Part shown: positions 19,972 to 31,555 of the stretch, in pieces
Layout of the letters: each line of letters begins with the position of its first letter
How positions within the stretch are numbered: position 1 is the stretch's first letter
From: Clarkia xantiana subsp. parviflora
Lineage: Eukaryota > Streptophyta > Magnoliopsida > Myrtales > Onagraceae
DNA: 64,000 nt
Direction of reading: 5' to 3'
Assembly (NCBI GenBank): GCA_036873135.1
Contig: JAPTYO010000017.1
Location: 682,001 to 746,000 of the forward strand
The notes under the pieces: model-generated
Database searches by the model: none
The model's input: only the letters and a program-made list of their open reading frames with translations
Told to the model about the DNA's origin: nothing
Made by a program: the position numbers and the translations under genes

Positions 19972-20563
19972 TGTTTCGACCTAACCCGCACGAGATAACG
20001 GGTTGTCGAATGTACGGGTTTTGTGTTGTACAAAGTCTTCAATCCGCGTTGTCTGCTCAGCGCTTCTTTTCCAAACCTGCACACGGGGCAGTAACTAGCA
20101 CGCGATGAGGGGTGGTGCTAGTTGAACCCTCTCCGATGCTCCAATGAGAATCTAGAGAGATAAAGCTAGAGAGAAGTCAGAGCTCTTAAGTCAATCTCTC
20201 AACCAGTTCAAATGAAATGGGCGGCCATGATTCCAATATATAGGAGCTCTTGGGACCCAAACTTGGTTTTGTGCGGTTCGACTCCGGTTTAATAGAAAAA
20301 TGTGAACCGGTGTCGGGTTTAATCAATGTTGGCTATCGGGAAACTCGGACTTAATGTAAAAAACGTTGGTAAAATACGCGCGTCAAGGGCGGCAATCCGG
20401 AGGTCCGGATTGTCCAAGACAATCCGGACGAGTCCGGTCCGGACGCGCGTGTTGCCCGTCCGGACCGTTTCGACTCGCGGGTTTAGCGTTTCGATTCGTT
20501 TTCGTGGGTTTGATGTGTTCGTGAGGTCCGAAATATAAATACGAACCTGAATTGGGCATATAA
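19972..20563 (-). repeat. Element D 3' LTR
   Basis: It begins TGTTTCGACC on the plus strand, like 63792 onward, and ends at CATATAA beside the PPT. The terminal CA/TG on that side is mutated. It contains the complement of the GCATCGGAGAGGGTTC motif (about 20127), a minus TATA box (20234-20243), and short inverted ATCCGG repeats (20390-20460). Confidence 0.82.
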
Positions 20564-20580
20564 CTTGCCCCCGAGTCAAG
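20564..20580 (-). other. Polypurine tract of element D
   Basis: On the minus strand CTTGACTCGGGGGCAAG abuts the 3' LTR. The core is the same as in A, B and C. Confidence 0.75.
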
Positions 20581-21282
20581 TAATGGTTTGACCCTTACTT
20601 GACTCTATTTTAAGATAGGATAAATGCCCAATTTAGGTCCGGCACTGACCTCAGGGGTTGTCTTACTAACAGTCGGGCACGCGGGCCTTGACATCGCCTA
20701 TCTTTAAATTTACGGGCAAGTATCTATCTATCTGCTGACAAGGTTAGTGCAGCATGTATGCATATAATAAATATATGTAAGTAGGCGCAATCATAGACAT
20801 GGGCGTTAGCGTGCGCGCGGACGTGTCAGACATGTGTAAGTAAGTAGACACGTGCAATGCAACAACATGTTGGTAATAATAAAATCATGAAATTAATCAT
20901 GTGATGATAAAAAAATATGAACCATGGATTTAACAGTGATGTAAACATAAATAAATCTTGGGTAAGCAAAAATGCAAGAATGGTCACGTGCGCGTGTAAA
21001 TGTGTGTGTATATTTAAACACATGTAAGCATTATGGTATGCACTTAAGGAGTTAGAAAAAATAGAGAGGAGCAGGGCACGAGGCCACATGGTAGCGAGAG
21101 GGGGCCATTGCCCCCTCTGAACCTCTATGAAACAAACTATAATTAAATATTAGGAAGAGTGCTTTGTTTGTGTGTAAAAGGAATAGTGAATTTTGTCCCT
21201 TCTGATTTAAGAGTAATATAAATACATTAACTTAGAATCTACCGTGGGTTATTTTAGTAATCTTAAAGTGCTATCTTTATTA

Positions 21283-21316
<34 letters not shown>

Positions 21317-22450
21317 TTAAGAATAAAAATTAAATGAGTTTATGTAAAGTGAGAGGAAAATTGAATTGGGCTAGAAGATTGTTAATGAACTTTTGAAATT
21401 CTTAGTTAGTTAGGTTATATATTTTAGTAAAAAAATTCTTAATTTTGGTTTTTTTTCCTTCTAAATATTTATTAATCATAGTTCAATTATTTTCTACGTT
21501 TAAAAATCAAACTTTGGTGTGATTTAATAATTACGAATAAATTTGTCATCAAAATAAAGCGAACACAATAAGCAATTATAGTGGATAAAAGTCTAAGGAG
21601 AGAAATTGTAAAACCATTATTGAAGGGCGTTAGATCAATAAATTTGATAATCATTGAAATTTTTCGAAAAATAAAAAATAAAATATAAGTTTGAGTAAAA
21701 AATTTATTGTCGAAAAAATTAACGATATTTTTTTTTTATAAGGGTTAATTATCAAATTGTTAGCTCATATTTGAGCACTATGATATTGCCACCGATTTTT
21801 TTTAACAATTTACTAGTGTTGGTTTTTAATTCATGGATATTTTATTTATTTATTTATTTTTATTTTTTACAATTTACTAATTCAGATTTCGCTTTGTGGA
21901 TAATTTACTAACTCATGTTTCCTTTTGTGGACAATTTCCTAGTTCGAATTTCACATTGTGAACATTGCGAGCTACCAAATTGCCCACAAAACGAAACCAG
22001 GACTACCAATTCTCTTATACAAAGTGAAACTCGATCTACTAAATTGTCCAAAAAAAGTTTCGGCTAATAAATTGTCTTCAAAGAAAAATCTGAGCTAGTA
22101 ATTTGTAAAAAAAAAAAAAACTTCAAATAACAAATTTTCTGAATGTTCAACATTCTGGTAACTTACAAAATCATTTTTAGTAAAAATAATTTAATTTTTT
22201 TAACTTACTCATAAAAGTGGGTATTTTATCACATTTTACAAATAAAATAAAATGATCATTTTGTCTTCTTTGTTAATTGTGCGCCCCTTAAGTGTATACT
22301 TAATATAAAATTGCCCCCTCTGATTATATTTCCTGGCTTCGTGCCTGGAGAGGAGGTACTAGTTACACATAAGTATAAATACCACAAAGGGTGTGCGAGG
22401 AGATCATCTCCTTGCCTAGTCTCCATACTTAACCATAATAGTGGTCTCTT
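20581..22450. other. AT-rich non-coding part of element D
   Basis: No gene is recognised. The sequence is strongly AT-rich with an ATT microsatellite at 21286-21315 and several poly-A/T runs. It separates the PPT from the antisense-gene leader and corresponds to 27457-28060 in B, though D is longer here. Confidence 0.5.
21286..21315. repeat. (ATT)n microsatellite
   Basis: About ten uninterrupted ATT units. Confidence 0.9.
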
Positions 22451-23617
22451 TTATTTCTTGGGGAGTAAGACATTTGGGGTCCAAGCATTCTTAGCCACCA
22501 AGTTGGTTCGGCCGGCCATCCAATCACCACCAACCACCGGAGACTGCGGCAGACGAGGGCGGCGCAGCCAGGAGCTCTGGCGGCCAATTCCAGCGACGAC
22601 GACGGCGGCGCGTGGAGGACAGAGGCGGCGCGTGGCAATTTTAAGGCAGGCGACGATTTTCATGGCAACTCGTGGAGCTCGTGTAGGTGAGTCCATATCC
22701 AGGTTTGTATAAACCTTTAACCGTCTTGATTTGAGTTACATTGAGCCTTGAAAATGCTTGAGCTAAATTGCCTACCATGTGTTTGATAAAATGCCTACAC
22801 CATGTTAGCTTTGCAAAAAAGGGCCAAAATTTGGCTAAGTGTTTAACATGTATATACATGATGTAAGTAGAGTTACTCTCCTCATATGTGGTTGTTGTAG
22901 GATGCATGTTGTTCCATGCTATGTGTGATGTCATGACGCATACTTAATGATGACAATTGTTGTTTAGCACATGTTGAATCGTTTGGATGATAATCCTTTG
23001 CTCCAAGTAGACACATGATGATGCTAGTATAATTACTTGCATGATGTTGAACCCTCGCGCGTGCGGGTTTCGCGTGTGCGGACCTCGTGCGCGCAGACTT
23101 CGCGCGTACACATATGGTAGTATGGTGCCGCGTGTTGTAGTGTTACGTACTTGGACTCTTTTCTGAGCATGTCCCGAGCATGTTGATGTATGTATGTAAT
23201 CCTGCATTGATCAAATGATATATGCAAGTATATATATTAGTGCCTTAATCATAGTAGCACTTATTACTTTAAACAAAGGCGTATATTCGCGTAGGAGCAT
23301 GTATGGTCGTATAGGCACGTGTAGTCCTATAGAGGTGTAGGGTCATAGAGACCGAGTAAACCATGTAGGTGTCGGGACGAGGCCCGTACTGACATAGGAT
23401 TTCCCCCCTGTAAGGGATGTTCACTATGGAGTATGTAGAGACTAACAAGTCTGTAGATATGTAGTTGTTCCCGTATAGGGAGTGTTTGTCGCGTAGTGTC
23501 TGTATAGGTGACTGTCGTTTATAAACGCGCTGAGCGGGTTGTTGTTCATACTTGTAGATTGAGTTGTCCGAGCGTATCCTCTAGAGTACACATCCGGACT
23601 TAGTCGATTCTGCAGTC
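22451..23617 (+). promoter_or_regulatory. Leader region of the antisense gene in element D
   Basis: A GC-rich block (22500-22690: CCGGCCATCCAATCACCACCAACC, then GGCGGCG runs) ends in GTGTAG/GTGAGT at 22687, a good splice donor. B has the matching block at 28080-28245. The remaining 900 bp to the ATG at 23618 contain GCGCGTGCGG-type short repeats (about 23045-23110) and no open coding. I read this as a 5' leader exon plus a leader intron (inference). Confidence 0.45.
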
Positions 23618-25984
23618 ATGAGTAAGTTCTTGATACCCACTCCTGGTGTTACTTTCGTTATAGATGCTAGTTCGGAGTCCGAGTCGGACCCTACTCCAGT
23701 GTCTGATTACGAGATAGAGACTAGCTCTGATCACAGCTCTGAGTCCGGGACCAGTTCCGAGAGAGTAGCGATGACACAGTATTTCTGAGCTAACCAGTTA
23801 GATTGGAGTTAGTATGAGCTCAATGTGAACATATCGGGACTTTGTCCGCTAGTGGAAGCCTCATACCCCTTTGACGTGCTCTCGAAGGCCAAGCTGAGTT
23901 CGCCTACAGTGCCTCCACCAGAGATTCTGCCGTATACTTAGGCCAGATTCGAGAGGGTTTGCGCTTCCCTTACTGTCCGGATCTGATCGAGCTCTATCGT
24001 TTTTACCAGATTTCACCTCTTGACCTCACGCCTGCATGGATCAGAATATGGACTTGCTTTCGAGTGTTGTGTCATCAGCAGTCGTGGTGTTATTCCACGC
24101 TAATCTTCCGTTGCTTCTATCAACTCCGACGTCTGGATTCGTTAGGGTTATCTTCTATCACGACTCGCTGGCCTTCCTTTAAAGGGAAGGGGTTTTCCAC
24201 ACTTGGGCTAGGAGATGTAGAATGAGATCGCAGCGCTCGGTTTGTCAAGGCGATTGATCGCTCGGGTGGCCATTGGCGGCACCACTATTTATTCGTTGAT
24301 GATATTGTGACCACTTGGGAGACGGTGCACAACACGAAGACTGGTCCTGCCCCCGTCTTCTCTGAGTTCACTTCAGCTGATAAGAAACCCATGAAGCAAA
24401 TATATCGTTTCCACAAGGCGCGTTCCTATGAGGCTTTGACTCGCGTGTCGGATCGGGAGTTACTCGAAACAGGGATTCACATGATTTGTTTCGAGGAGAC
24501 TTTGGTATGATATAAAATTCTATAACTCTTATTATGCTGTGATGTAGTTGGTTTGATGGAAAAGGCTCCTCATTGCATACGGGACCTGCCCGTATCGCTC
24601 CCCCTTCTGGACGGGTTGCTTCATCCCCTGCCCCCACGACTCCTAGGGTCTCACCGCCTGGTCGAGGGAAGGGCTCGATGAGTAAGATGCTTTCCTACAA
24701 CTTTCGCTTCTTTACTGATATCAAATATAGTTGTTCTTATCTTGATCTTGCTTGCAGGTCGTTCGACACTTGTGTCTGAGCGCGTTATCCGCGTTTCAGA
24801 CTCTTCTGCACCCCCACTGTCCAAGACGTCCGACGTTGGGACGCATCCCTCGAGTGATCCAAAGCGTTCCAAGGCTGACGCGACGTCCCATAATCTTTCC
24901 CGCGACAAAGGGAAGGGAGTAGACAGTTGTGCGCTTGCGTCTTCTACCCCCCGGTTGAGGGAGCGGACCATTGAGGAGGGCATTTATCGTAGAGGTATGT
25001 TATTTGCATTTCAACCTTTTGCTAAACTTGTGTTTCTTTATTTGCTGTTTATACACCTTCATATCCATGTATTTTGCAGCTCTCGTCGCGCTTGGTCGCG
25101 CGGACTTGGTTCGTCCCCTTGAGGGCGATGTTGTTGGTGGTGAGTGGGCGCCATTTGCTGTTTGCAGATCACGGCTCCCCAAGGAGTCTAAGCTTAGCAT
25201 TCCTGAGGTGGGAGTGCGCGTGCTGTAAAGATCTGTTCCTCCAGGTGATCGGAGGGTTCGACCAGCTGACTCGGAGGGCGCCCGCGCGTATACTGAGGGT
25301 GTGCTGACACGGTTTGCACCAGTAAGTGTCTATCTTTACTTCCTTTATGTCTTGTATGCCTACATGCATTGTTGTTATAATTTTCTCCTTGTTGGTTGTT
25401 GTGTTTAGATTGTAGCAGATGTTGTGAACCTCTCCTCGTTTGTGATTGAACTCACAGACGAGAAGCAGGTAGTTGTTGATCGGTGCGACGCGGCGTATCG
25501 CGAGCTCGCCCAGACGCAGGATAAAACGCGAGTTACTGCTCGCCAGGCTCGAGTTGTGGAGCTTAAATATGAGATTTTTGCCCTCCAGGAGAAGGCAGCA
25601 AAGAATCGCGCGGCTTTTGCCCTGACTCTGCAAGCTTCAACTGATAACGCGCGTAAGGAAGCCAAGGAGGAGGGGCTCACGGAGTATCCGAGGACTCCAG
25701 CCTTTCGTTCTACTGATGCACTGATGCAGAATTTCGTGGAAGATTTCATCCGGCGAGTGAGTATTCTTGCCCCCGATTTTCCTTTCGGAAAGTTGGGTCC
25801 TTATGCAGATTTTGCTATCAGACATGTGGACGCTTTACGCCGTCTGGCCGGACAGGAACCACGTTACGAGGTGATGTTTGATGAAGGCGGTGAGGTCAAC
25901 TTTATTGCTGGCGCTCCTGAGGAGGTGGAGGTTGCGGCTGAGCCTATTGGGGATGTCGACCCTTCGCACGTGGCATCAGGTTGA
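23618..25984 (+). pseudogene. Antisense multi-exon gene of element D: transposase-like domain plus coiled coil
   Basis: Starts at ATG 23618 with MSKFLIPTPG and an acidic Ser/Glu/Asp head. Proposed exons: 23618-24504, 24548-24680, 24758-24994, 25080-25321 and 25409-25984, all with GT-AG introns. Exon 1 carries the gypsy-type transposase-like block (LRFPYCPDLIELYRFY, CFRVLCHQQSWCYS). The last exon starts IVADVVNLSSFVIELTDEK and is a charged coiled coil ending DPSHVASG. Stops in exon 1 (TGA 23786, TAG 23810, TAG near 23938 and 24223) and TAA in exon 4 (near 25226) disable it. The last exon is fully open (about 190 codons). It runs opposite to gag of D, as in A, B and C. Molecular function is unknown. 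Confidence 0.75.
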
Positions 25985-26451
25985 TCATTACGAGCTTATC
26001 AAACTCTTGTATATATCTTTTTCTCCCCGTGTTTGGGTTGATGTTGCACTGGGTGTTATGCCTTGAACCTTGGTGTTTATATTTTGGTTGCCTTACTATT
26101 TGGTCTTATAGACCTGTCAAAGAAACATTAGGAATGCATGATAATTTATTAGTAGTATTTCATACCTTTCGTTATCGCATTTGCCCATATGTGTTGGACT
26201 TGTATGGTAGGATTGATAATCCATGTTTGAATGTATGTAGCATCCATAGTAGTGGTACTAGGACGTACGTCGTTATGTGTTGCGCGCTCCTCTTGGTTGT
26301 CACCAAGGAATGGCATAATGAATAAGTGTGCATTAAAATCACGTGTCGGATACTTGGCGCGTTTGTGAGTAATAACGCGCAAGGCTTTAAAATGGCACTT
26401 AGCACTTGGCACTCGGGACTTGGAATTTGGCACTCGATACTTAGCACTCGG
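25985..26451. repeat. Element D spacer with CTTGGCACTCG minisatellite
   Basis: Non-coding sequence after the antisense-gene stop. At 26390-26451 it becomes a short-unit array of CACTTGGCACTCG type. Element C inserted into this array, which continues at 59130-59220. Confidence 0.75.
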
Positions 26452-26669
26452 TGATGGATATACACCCAGTTGGACCTCATTTGGGCTCACCTATATTACG
26501 AACACTTACCCTAAACAATGGTTAGAAACCAAAACTTTACAAAACGGACACCCCGATGCGAAAACCCCCCCTAACGGATCAATGCGGCACCAAGGGACGA
26601 ATTAGTCCGGTCGGCGAGGCCGACGCGCTCCAGCAGTCGGCCCCGACGTCTGGGTGACTAATACCCGAC
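26452..26669 (+). repeat. Element C 5' LTR, first part
   Basis: TGATGGATATACACCCAGTTGG... matches 58522 onward. It is interrupted by element B after CCGAC (26665-26669), which is repeated at 45236-45240. Confidence 0.88.
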
Positions 26670-27439
26670 TGTTGGATCCTTTACTGGGTGGAGTGTCGGA
26701 TCCTATTAGTGACATTGGAAGAATGCCACGGGTCGCTCACTCTTCGGGTCTTCGCACGTGTGGGGCTCGTGCGTCTCCGTATACCTGCACGAGGGGCAGT
26801 ATCCACACCACGTAGGGGAGGATGGAGTGCGATGAACCCTCTCTGAAGCTTAAGTCAGGTATTTTAGAGAGAGAAAGTAAGAGAGAGGGCAGAGCTTCTG
26901 CTGTTAACTTAGTTGTGAAATGAATGATCAAGGCTCCTATTTATAGGGAACCTTGGAATCAAATCGGTTTTTGAACGGTCCAACGTCGGTTCAATGCAAA
27001 GTATGAACCGAGCGTAGACAGGAGTAAAGCTGACATCGGGAGGGTTTGCACGTGCAGTGTTTACGTAGGGTTTTACACGTCATTCATAGGAGGGAACCAG
27101 ACCGTCTCGGGGTATCACACGGATCCCGGGAGGTCCGGGGTAACGGGACAATTCGAGGGTCGGATTGCAAGAAAATCTGGTACCAGTCCGGATTGTCCTG
27201 CAATCCAGACCAGCTTCAGATTGCAAGGCAATGCGGAGCTGATCCGGATTGCTTTACAGTCCGGACCCGGTCCGGATTGTAATGACAATTCGGACGCGGC
27301 GCAAGTTCGGGGCGCGTATGCGCGTGCCCCGGGCCTTTTAGTACTCGCGGGTGAATAATTCGAAGCCGTTTAGTGGGTTTGACGTGTATACGAAGTCCGA
27401 ATAATATAAAACGAACCCGAATCGGACGTATACCTATCA
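26670..27439 (-). repeat. Element B 3' LTR (LTR1)
   Basis: TGTTGGATCC...ATACCTATCA on the plus strand, 770 bp. Minus TATA box at 26937-26946. The R/U5 motif appears as its complement near 26835. U3 has several 18-22 bp inverted repeats of CCGGATTG type (27120-27310). Confidence 0.9.
26937..26946 (-). promoter_or_regulatory. TATA box of element B LTR1
   Basis: CTATAAATAG on the minus strand, conserved in LTR2 and LTR3. Confidence 0.6.
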
Positions 27440-27456
27440 TTTGCCCCCGAGTCAAG
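27440..27456 (-). other. Polypurine tract of element B
   Basis: On the minus strand CTTGACTCGGGGGCAAA abuts LTR1. The core is identical to that of A, C and D. Confidence 0.8.
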
Positions 27457-29031
27457 TGGTGGCATGGCCCCGTCTTGACTCTATTTTCGATAGAGTATAC
27501 ATTCGATTTAAGTTCGAGTGTTACCTAGAGATGGACTTATTCTTCGTCTGCGCGTGGACCTTATTATGATGTATCCCTCCTTGGACTTGGACGGCAGTAA
27601 TCATATTGTCGACATGATTAGTGTGGCAAGCATATATATATATATATGACATATACGTATATGACAATCCTAGTCCGTGTATGCGATCATGGATATGAAT
27701 GCTAACGCATATATGATTATGACTTGCATGTGTACAAGAGTTGGCATACGATATGTAATGTTATGAAATTAAATCATATAAGTATGGGCACGTATATATG
27801 CGATTATATGGATAAGAGTATATGCACGTCGGGGTTGTAATTGCAAATACGTGACATGGACATGTAAACGTGTGTGCGTAGATGTATGCGTGTATGCATG
27901 GATATGTAAACATGCGTAGGTGTTAGGAATTTCCTCCAAAGGAGATAGAAAAAATATGGAAGGGAAGGATGTTACCTAGAGGTGTATATAAATGAGTGAA
28001 TTCAAACATCTCCACACTTTGTCTTCTCCCTTTTTAGAATTGTCTTCTCCATTTTTTAGAGAATAAGTGACTTAGCACCCAATCCACCCAACCACCCACA
28101 CCTTTCCTGGAACCGGCCAACCACCACTCACCGGAGGGTCCCGCTCGTGGCGGCGAGTCCAGCGACGGCAAGGGCGGCGGATGGTGACGGCCACAGCGGT
28201 GCAGCGGGCGGAGCTTCGGTCGGCATCTCTGGCGATGATTCGGGTATGTAACCTCATTTTTTTTGGCGATTTGGTTTTTTGGAGTCGATTAGAACCATTT
28301 CCAGGTATGCCAATGCCTTTACTTGCATCAATTTGGCTAATCCTTGCCTTGATTTGAACTTGATCATCCATGCCCACCAAGTGTTTGATGAAATGCCTAG
28401 CATAGTTAAGTATATCAAAAAAGAGCATAAAAATGGATAAGTGTTTTACCACTTGTATGTATAGAGTAGGGATGATACTTCCCCTATTGATTGCCATCTC
28501 TGATTGCCCAAGGAATTGTTGTGACATGTATGTACACTCTTGGTTGTATGGAGATGCTTGTAGCTATAGCTAAGCTTTGTATCCCCAATGGGGTGTATGT
28601 ATGTATGTATGTAAGCATATGCATATTGGTGTTAGTACTATGAGTATATTTGCACTTATTACCTTGGGGGATTTGCCTTAGGCCATGTAGGTGAGCATAG
28701 ATGCATGTAAGCATTCGTAGATACACATGAGCATGTGTAGGTGCATGTATACGCACATGTAGATCACATAAGTGTTGGGACGAGGCCCTTACTAACATAG
28801 AGTTGCCCCCGTATAGAGGATGTTCGCTATGTAGTAGTTGAGCACTTATAGATTTGTAAGCATGATGCTGCCCCCGAGCGGGGGGTGTTCGTTGCTATAG
28901 TAGTTGTTAACACGTTGGGTGTACGTGTATGTATTGAACATGTTGTAGTTGTATCCTTGTAGGAGTTGTATTGTGAGAAGCTGGGACGTCCATCCTTAGG
29001 ATTACCTCCTCGACTTGTTGGCTTTGTGAAC
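27457..29031 (+). promoter_or_regulatory. Upstream and leader region of the antisense gene in element B
   Basis: First 600 bp: AT-rich, with an AT run near 27632-27648 and many TATGCA/GTATGT words. A TATA-like stretch (TGTATATAAATG, about 27984) is followed by a GC-rich leader block (28080-28245) ending in CGG/GTATGT, a donor-like site that matches D. The rest (28246-29031) looks like a leader intron with GTATGTATGTATG repeats near 28598. No coding was seen. Confidence 0.45.
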
Positions 29032-31555
29032 ATGAGTAAGTCTCAGATTCCTACCCCTTTTGTTAGATTTCTTTCTGATTCGGATTCTGATTCCGATTCG
29101 GAGTCTTCGGAGTTTACGGATTCCTCCGAACCAGAAACTATGGATGATACACCTTCTTCCTCCGAACTAGAGCCTCGCGTGGAGTCAGGGGACTTGGTGC
29201 AAACCTTTGCGGGTAACGAATAGGATCGTGATGAATATCAGCGCCTCCTCGTTCGTTCTGGGCTTTGTCCTTCGGGAGAGGCATTCTTTCCGTTTGATAT
29301 TATCAGTGATGCTAGTCTGGGAATACCCACTGTGTCTCTGGATGATTCGTCGGCTATTTACGCCTCCCAGATTCGAATGGGATTGCGCTTCCCTTACTGT
29401 TCGGATCTGCGGAAGTTGTGTCGTTATTATAGGATCTCTCATCTTGATCTTGCAACTGCTGCGATACGGTACTGGGTTTGCTTCCGAATACTATGCCATC
29501 GACAGTCTTGGAGTTACTCGACCTTACTCTTTCGATGCTTCTTCCGGCTCCAGCCTCCGGATTCGTCTGGGTTATGCTCTATTTCTATCCGATGGCCTGA
29601 TGAGGGGTAAGGAGTTTGCTGATCTTGGATTGGGCGAAGTGAAGTGGGATAGCACCCTTCGCTTTGTTACTGCTGTCGACCGGTCGAAGAGTCATTGGCA
29701 GAGACACTGTTTCTTTACTGACGATCCCGGGATGACTTGGGGTATTATTCGGATTACGAAACCTGATCCCGTGCTGACTTTTCGTGAATTCTCCGAGTCT
29801 AACAAATAAGCCATGAAGAAGGTGTATCGGGCGCACAAGGCGTGTGCATACACGACCTTGTCTTGTGTGTAGGAGCGAGATTTGCGCAGGGCTGGGATTT
29901 GCACTCCTCCTTCGGGAGGTACTTCGGTATGTTATAAACCTTTATAACTTCATTGTGTTGTGGTGTAGGCTGGTGTCATGGAAAAATTTCCCGCTTGCAG
30001 GCGGGCTCTCAAGGTGGTGCTGCTCCTGCTGCACGGAGCGGTCGCACGGATGTGTTTGCTGTTCTCCAGGGCATGAAGCCTGGACGTGGTAAAGGGAGTG
30101 CAGGTAAATTGTATATTTTTGAGGTTGCTTTACTTGTCTGTGTTCAATGCCTTTATTTTTATCTTTCTTTGTTCTTGTTTGTAGCTCGATCCCCACTCGT
30201 GGCGGAACATGTTGTCACGGCTGTCTACACTCCGGCTCGGGCCAAGGCGAAGCGTCACGACTCCGAGGTGCGGCCTCGAGCGATCCTAAGCGCTCCAAGT
30301 ATGGCAGTGGCGAGGCTTCGATAACTCCTCTTAGCAAAGGGAAAGGAGTTGAGGCCCGCGTGCCTGCTTTACCTGTGATGTCTGCTCCCCGGTCGAGGGA
30401 CCGGACTTCGGAGGAGGGGCCTCCCTACGCAGGTATATTGGTTGTTCTTGTTTTGATGCAATACTTGGTGTATTTGGATCTTCTTGTTTATCTTTGCATA
30501 TTTTTATAGTTGTTCCGCCTGTTGCTGCCCTTACTAGGGCCGAGTTGGTTTGTCCTTCCAAGGACTCTGTTGTTGGTGATGAGTGGGTACCCTTCTCTGC
30601 TGGAGGACCTCGCTTTTCGAAGGAGGTTAGCTTGACCACTCCCAAGGTGGGAGTTCGTGTTTTCAGCAGGTTATTCCTCCCGGGGATCAGAGGATTCGCC
30701 CGAGTGATCCTGAGGGTGTGCAAGCATGTGCTGAGGGTGCACTGTCGTGCCTTGCTCCTGTGAGTATTTATTCTTACTCCGTCATGCCTTGTATGTATGC
30801 TTGTCTTTGTTGGTACAACTTACTTGTTGTTGATACTTGTGTTTCTCTTGTAGGTTGTCATTCAGATGGCCAACCTCTCCTCCTTTGTGATTGCACTCGC
30901 AGAGGAGAAGAAGACATTTATGGAGAAGTGTGACATTACCTGTCTTGAGGATGAGGGTGCTAAGGAGAAGGCGCGCTTCTTGGGTATGAAGGTTGTTAAC
31001 CTACAGACGAAGAGTTCCACTCGTCAGGCTTGGATTGTGGCGCTCGAATCTGATATTGCTGCCCTTCAGGCGAAGGCCGTTGCAGATAGCGCAGATCATG
31101 ATCTCGCCTTGCGGGCCATGAGGGAGAAGTCCCTTTCGGATGGCAAGGTTATAGGTGCTGCGGAGTACAAGGCCTCCGAGTCTTATCATGCTGAAGTCCT
31201 GGCCTAATCAAGGATAGAAAGTGGCACCACCCTTGAGGGTCTAATCGAGCAGGTATATGCTCTTGTTCCAAACTTGTGTTTTGATCAGTTGGGTCCGTAT
31301 TCCAAGTTTGCCACTGTGCATGTGGCTACCTTGAGACTTAGAGACGGGATTGCTGCCCCGCCTGTTGTGATGGATGCAACCCCCCCCCCCCCCCCCCCCC
31401 CCGAGGATATCGAAGCTGACACCTGTGAGTATGAGTTGATGTTCAATGATGCTAGATATCCGATTATTGTGGAGGGTACCACGTTTGGAGAGGATGTTCC
31501 TGGGGCATGCAGAGATGTCGTTGATGGTGGTGCTCTTGATGTGGCATCAGGTTGA
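29032..31555 (+). pseudogene. Antisense multi-exon gene of element B: transposase-like domain plus coiled coil
   Basis: Starts ATG 29032 (MSKSQIPTPFVRF) with an extreme acidic Ser/Asp head (SDSDSDSESSEF). TAG at 29221 interrupts it, then the same frame resumes with the transposase-like block (MGLRFPYCSDL, CFRILCHRQSWSYS). Proposed exons: 29032-29925, about 29970-30110, 30184-30431, about 30510-30760 and 30854-31555. The last begins VVIQMANLSSFVIALAEEKK, is a coiled coil, has a TAA at about 31204-31206 and a 23-nt C run (31380-31402) encoding prolines. It ends DVASG like D. Frameshifts occur in exon 1 after 29480. Intron phases match A and D. Only the last 50 nt are present in the tandem copy (38256-38305). 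Confidence 0.72.
31380..31402 (+). repeat. 23-nt poly-C run in the antisense gene
   Basis: Uninterrupted C run within a codon series for proline in the last exon. Such runs also occur in gag of F and B. Confidence 0.9.

Noticed and set aside
22311..22712. 133-codon plus frame with Arg/Ala-rich sequence
   Set aside because: It overlaps the GC-rich leader block of the D antisense gene, is not conserved as protein in B or A, and probably ends in a splice donor.
26149..26490. Minus frames with repeated IECQIPSPECQV-type peptides
   Set aside because: Translation of the CTTGGCACTCG minisatellite running into an LTR.
29585..30196. Several minus frames opposite the B antisense gene
   Set aside because: They lack similarity to anything and are out of phase between copies; shadows of the plus-strand exons.
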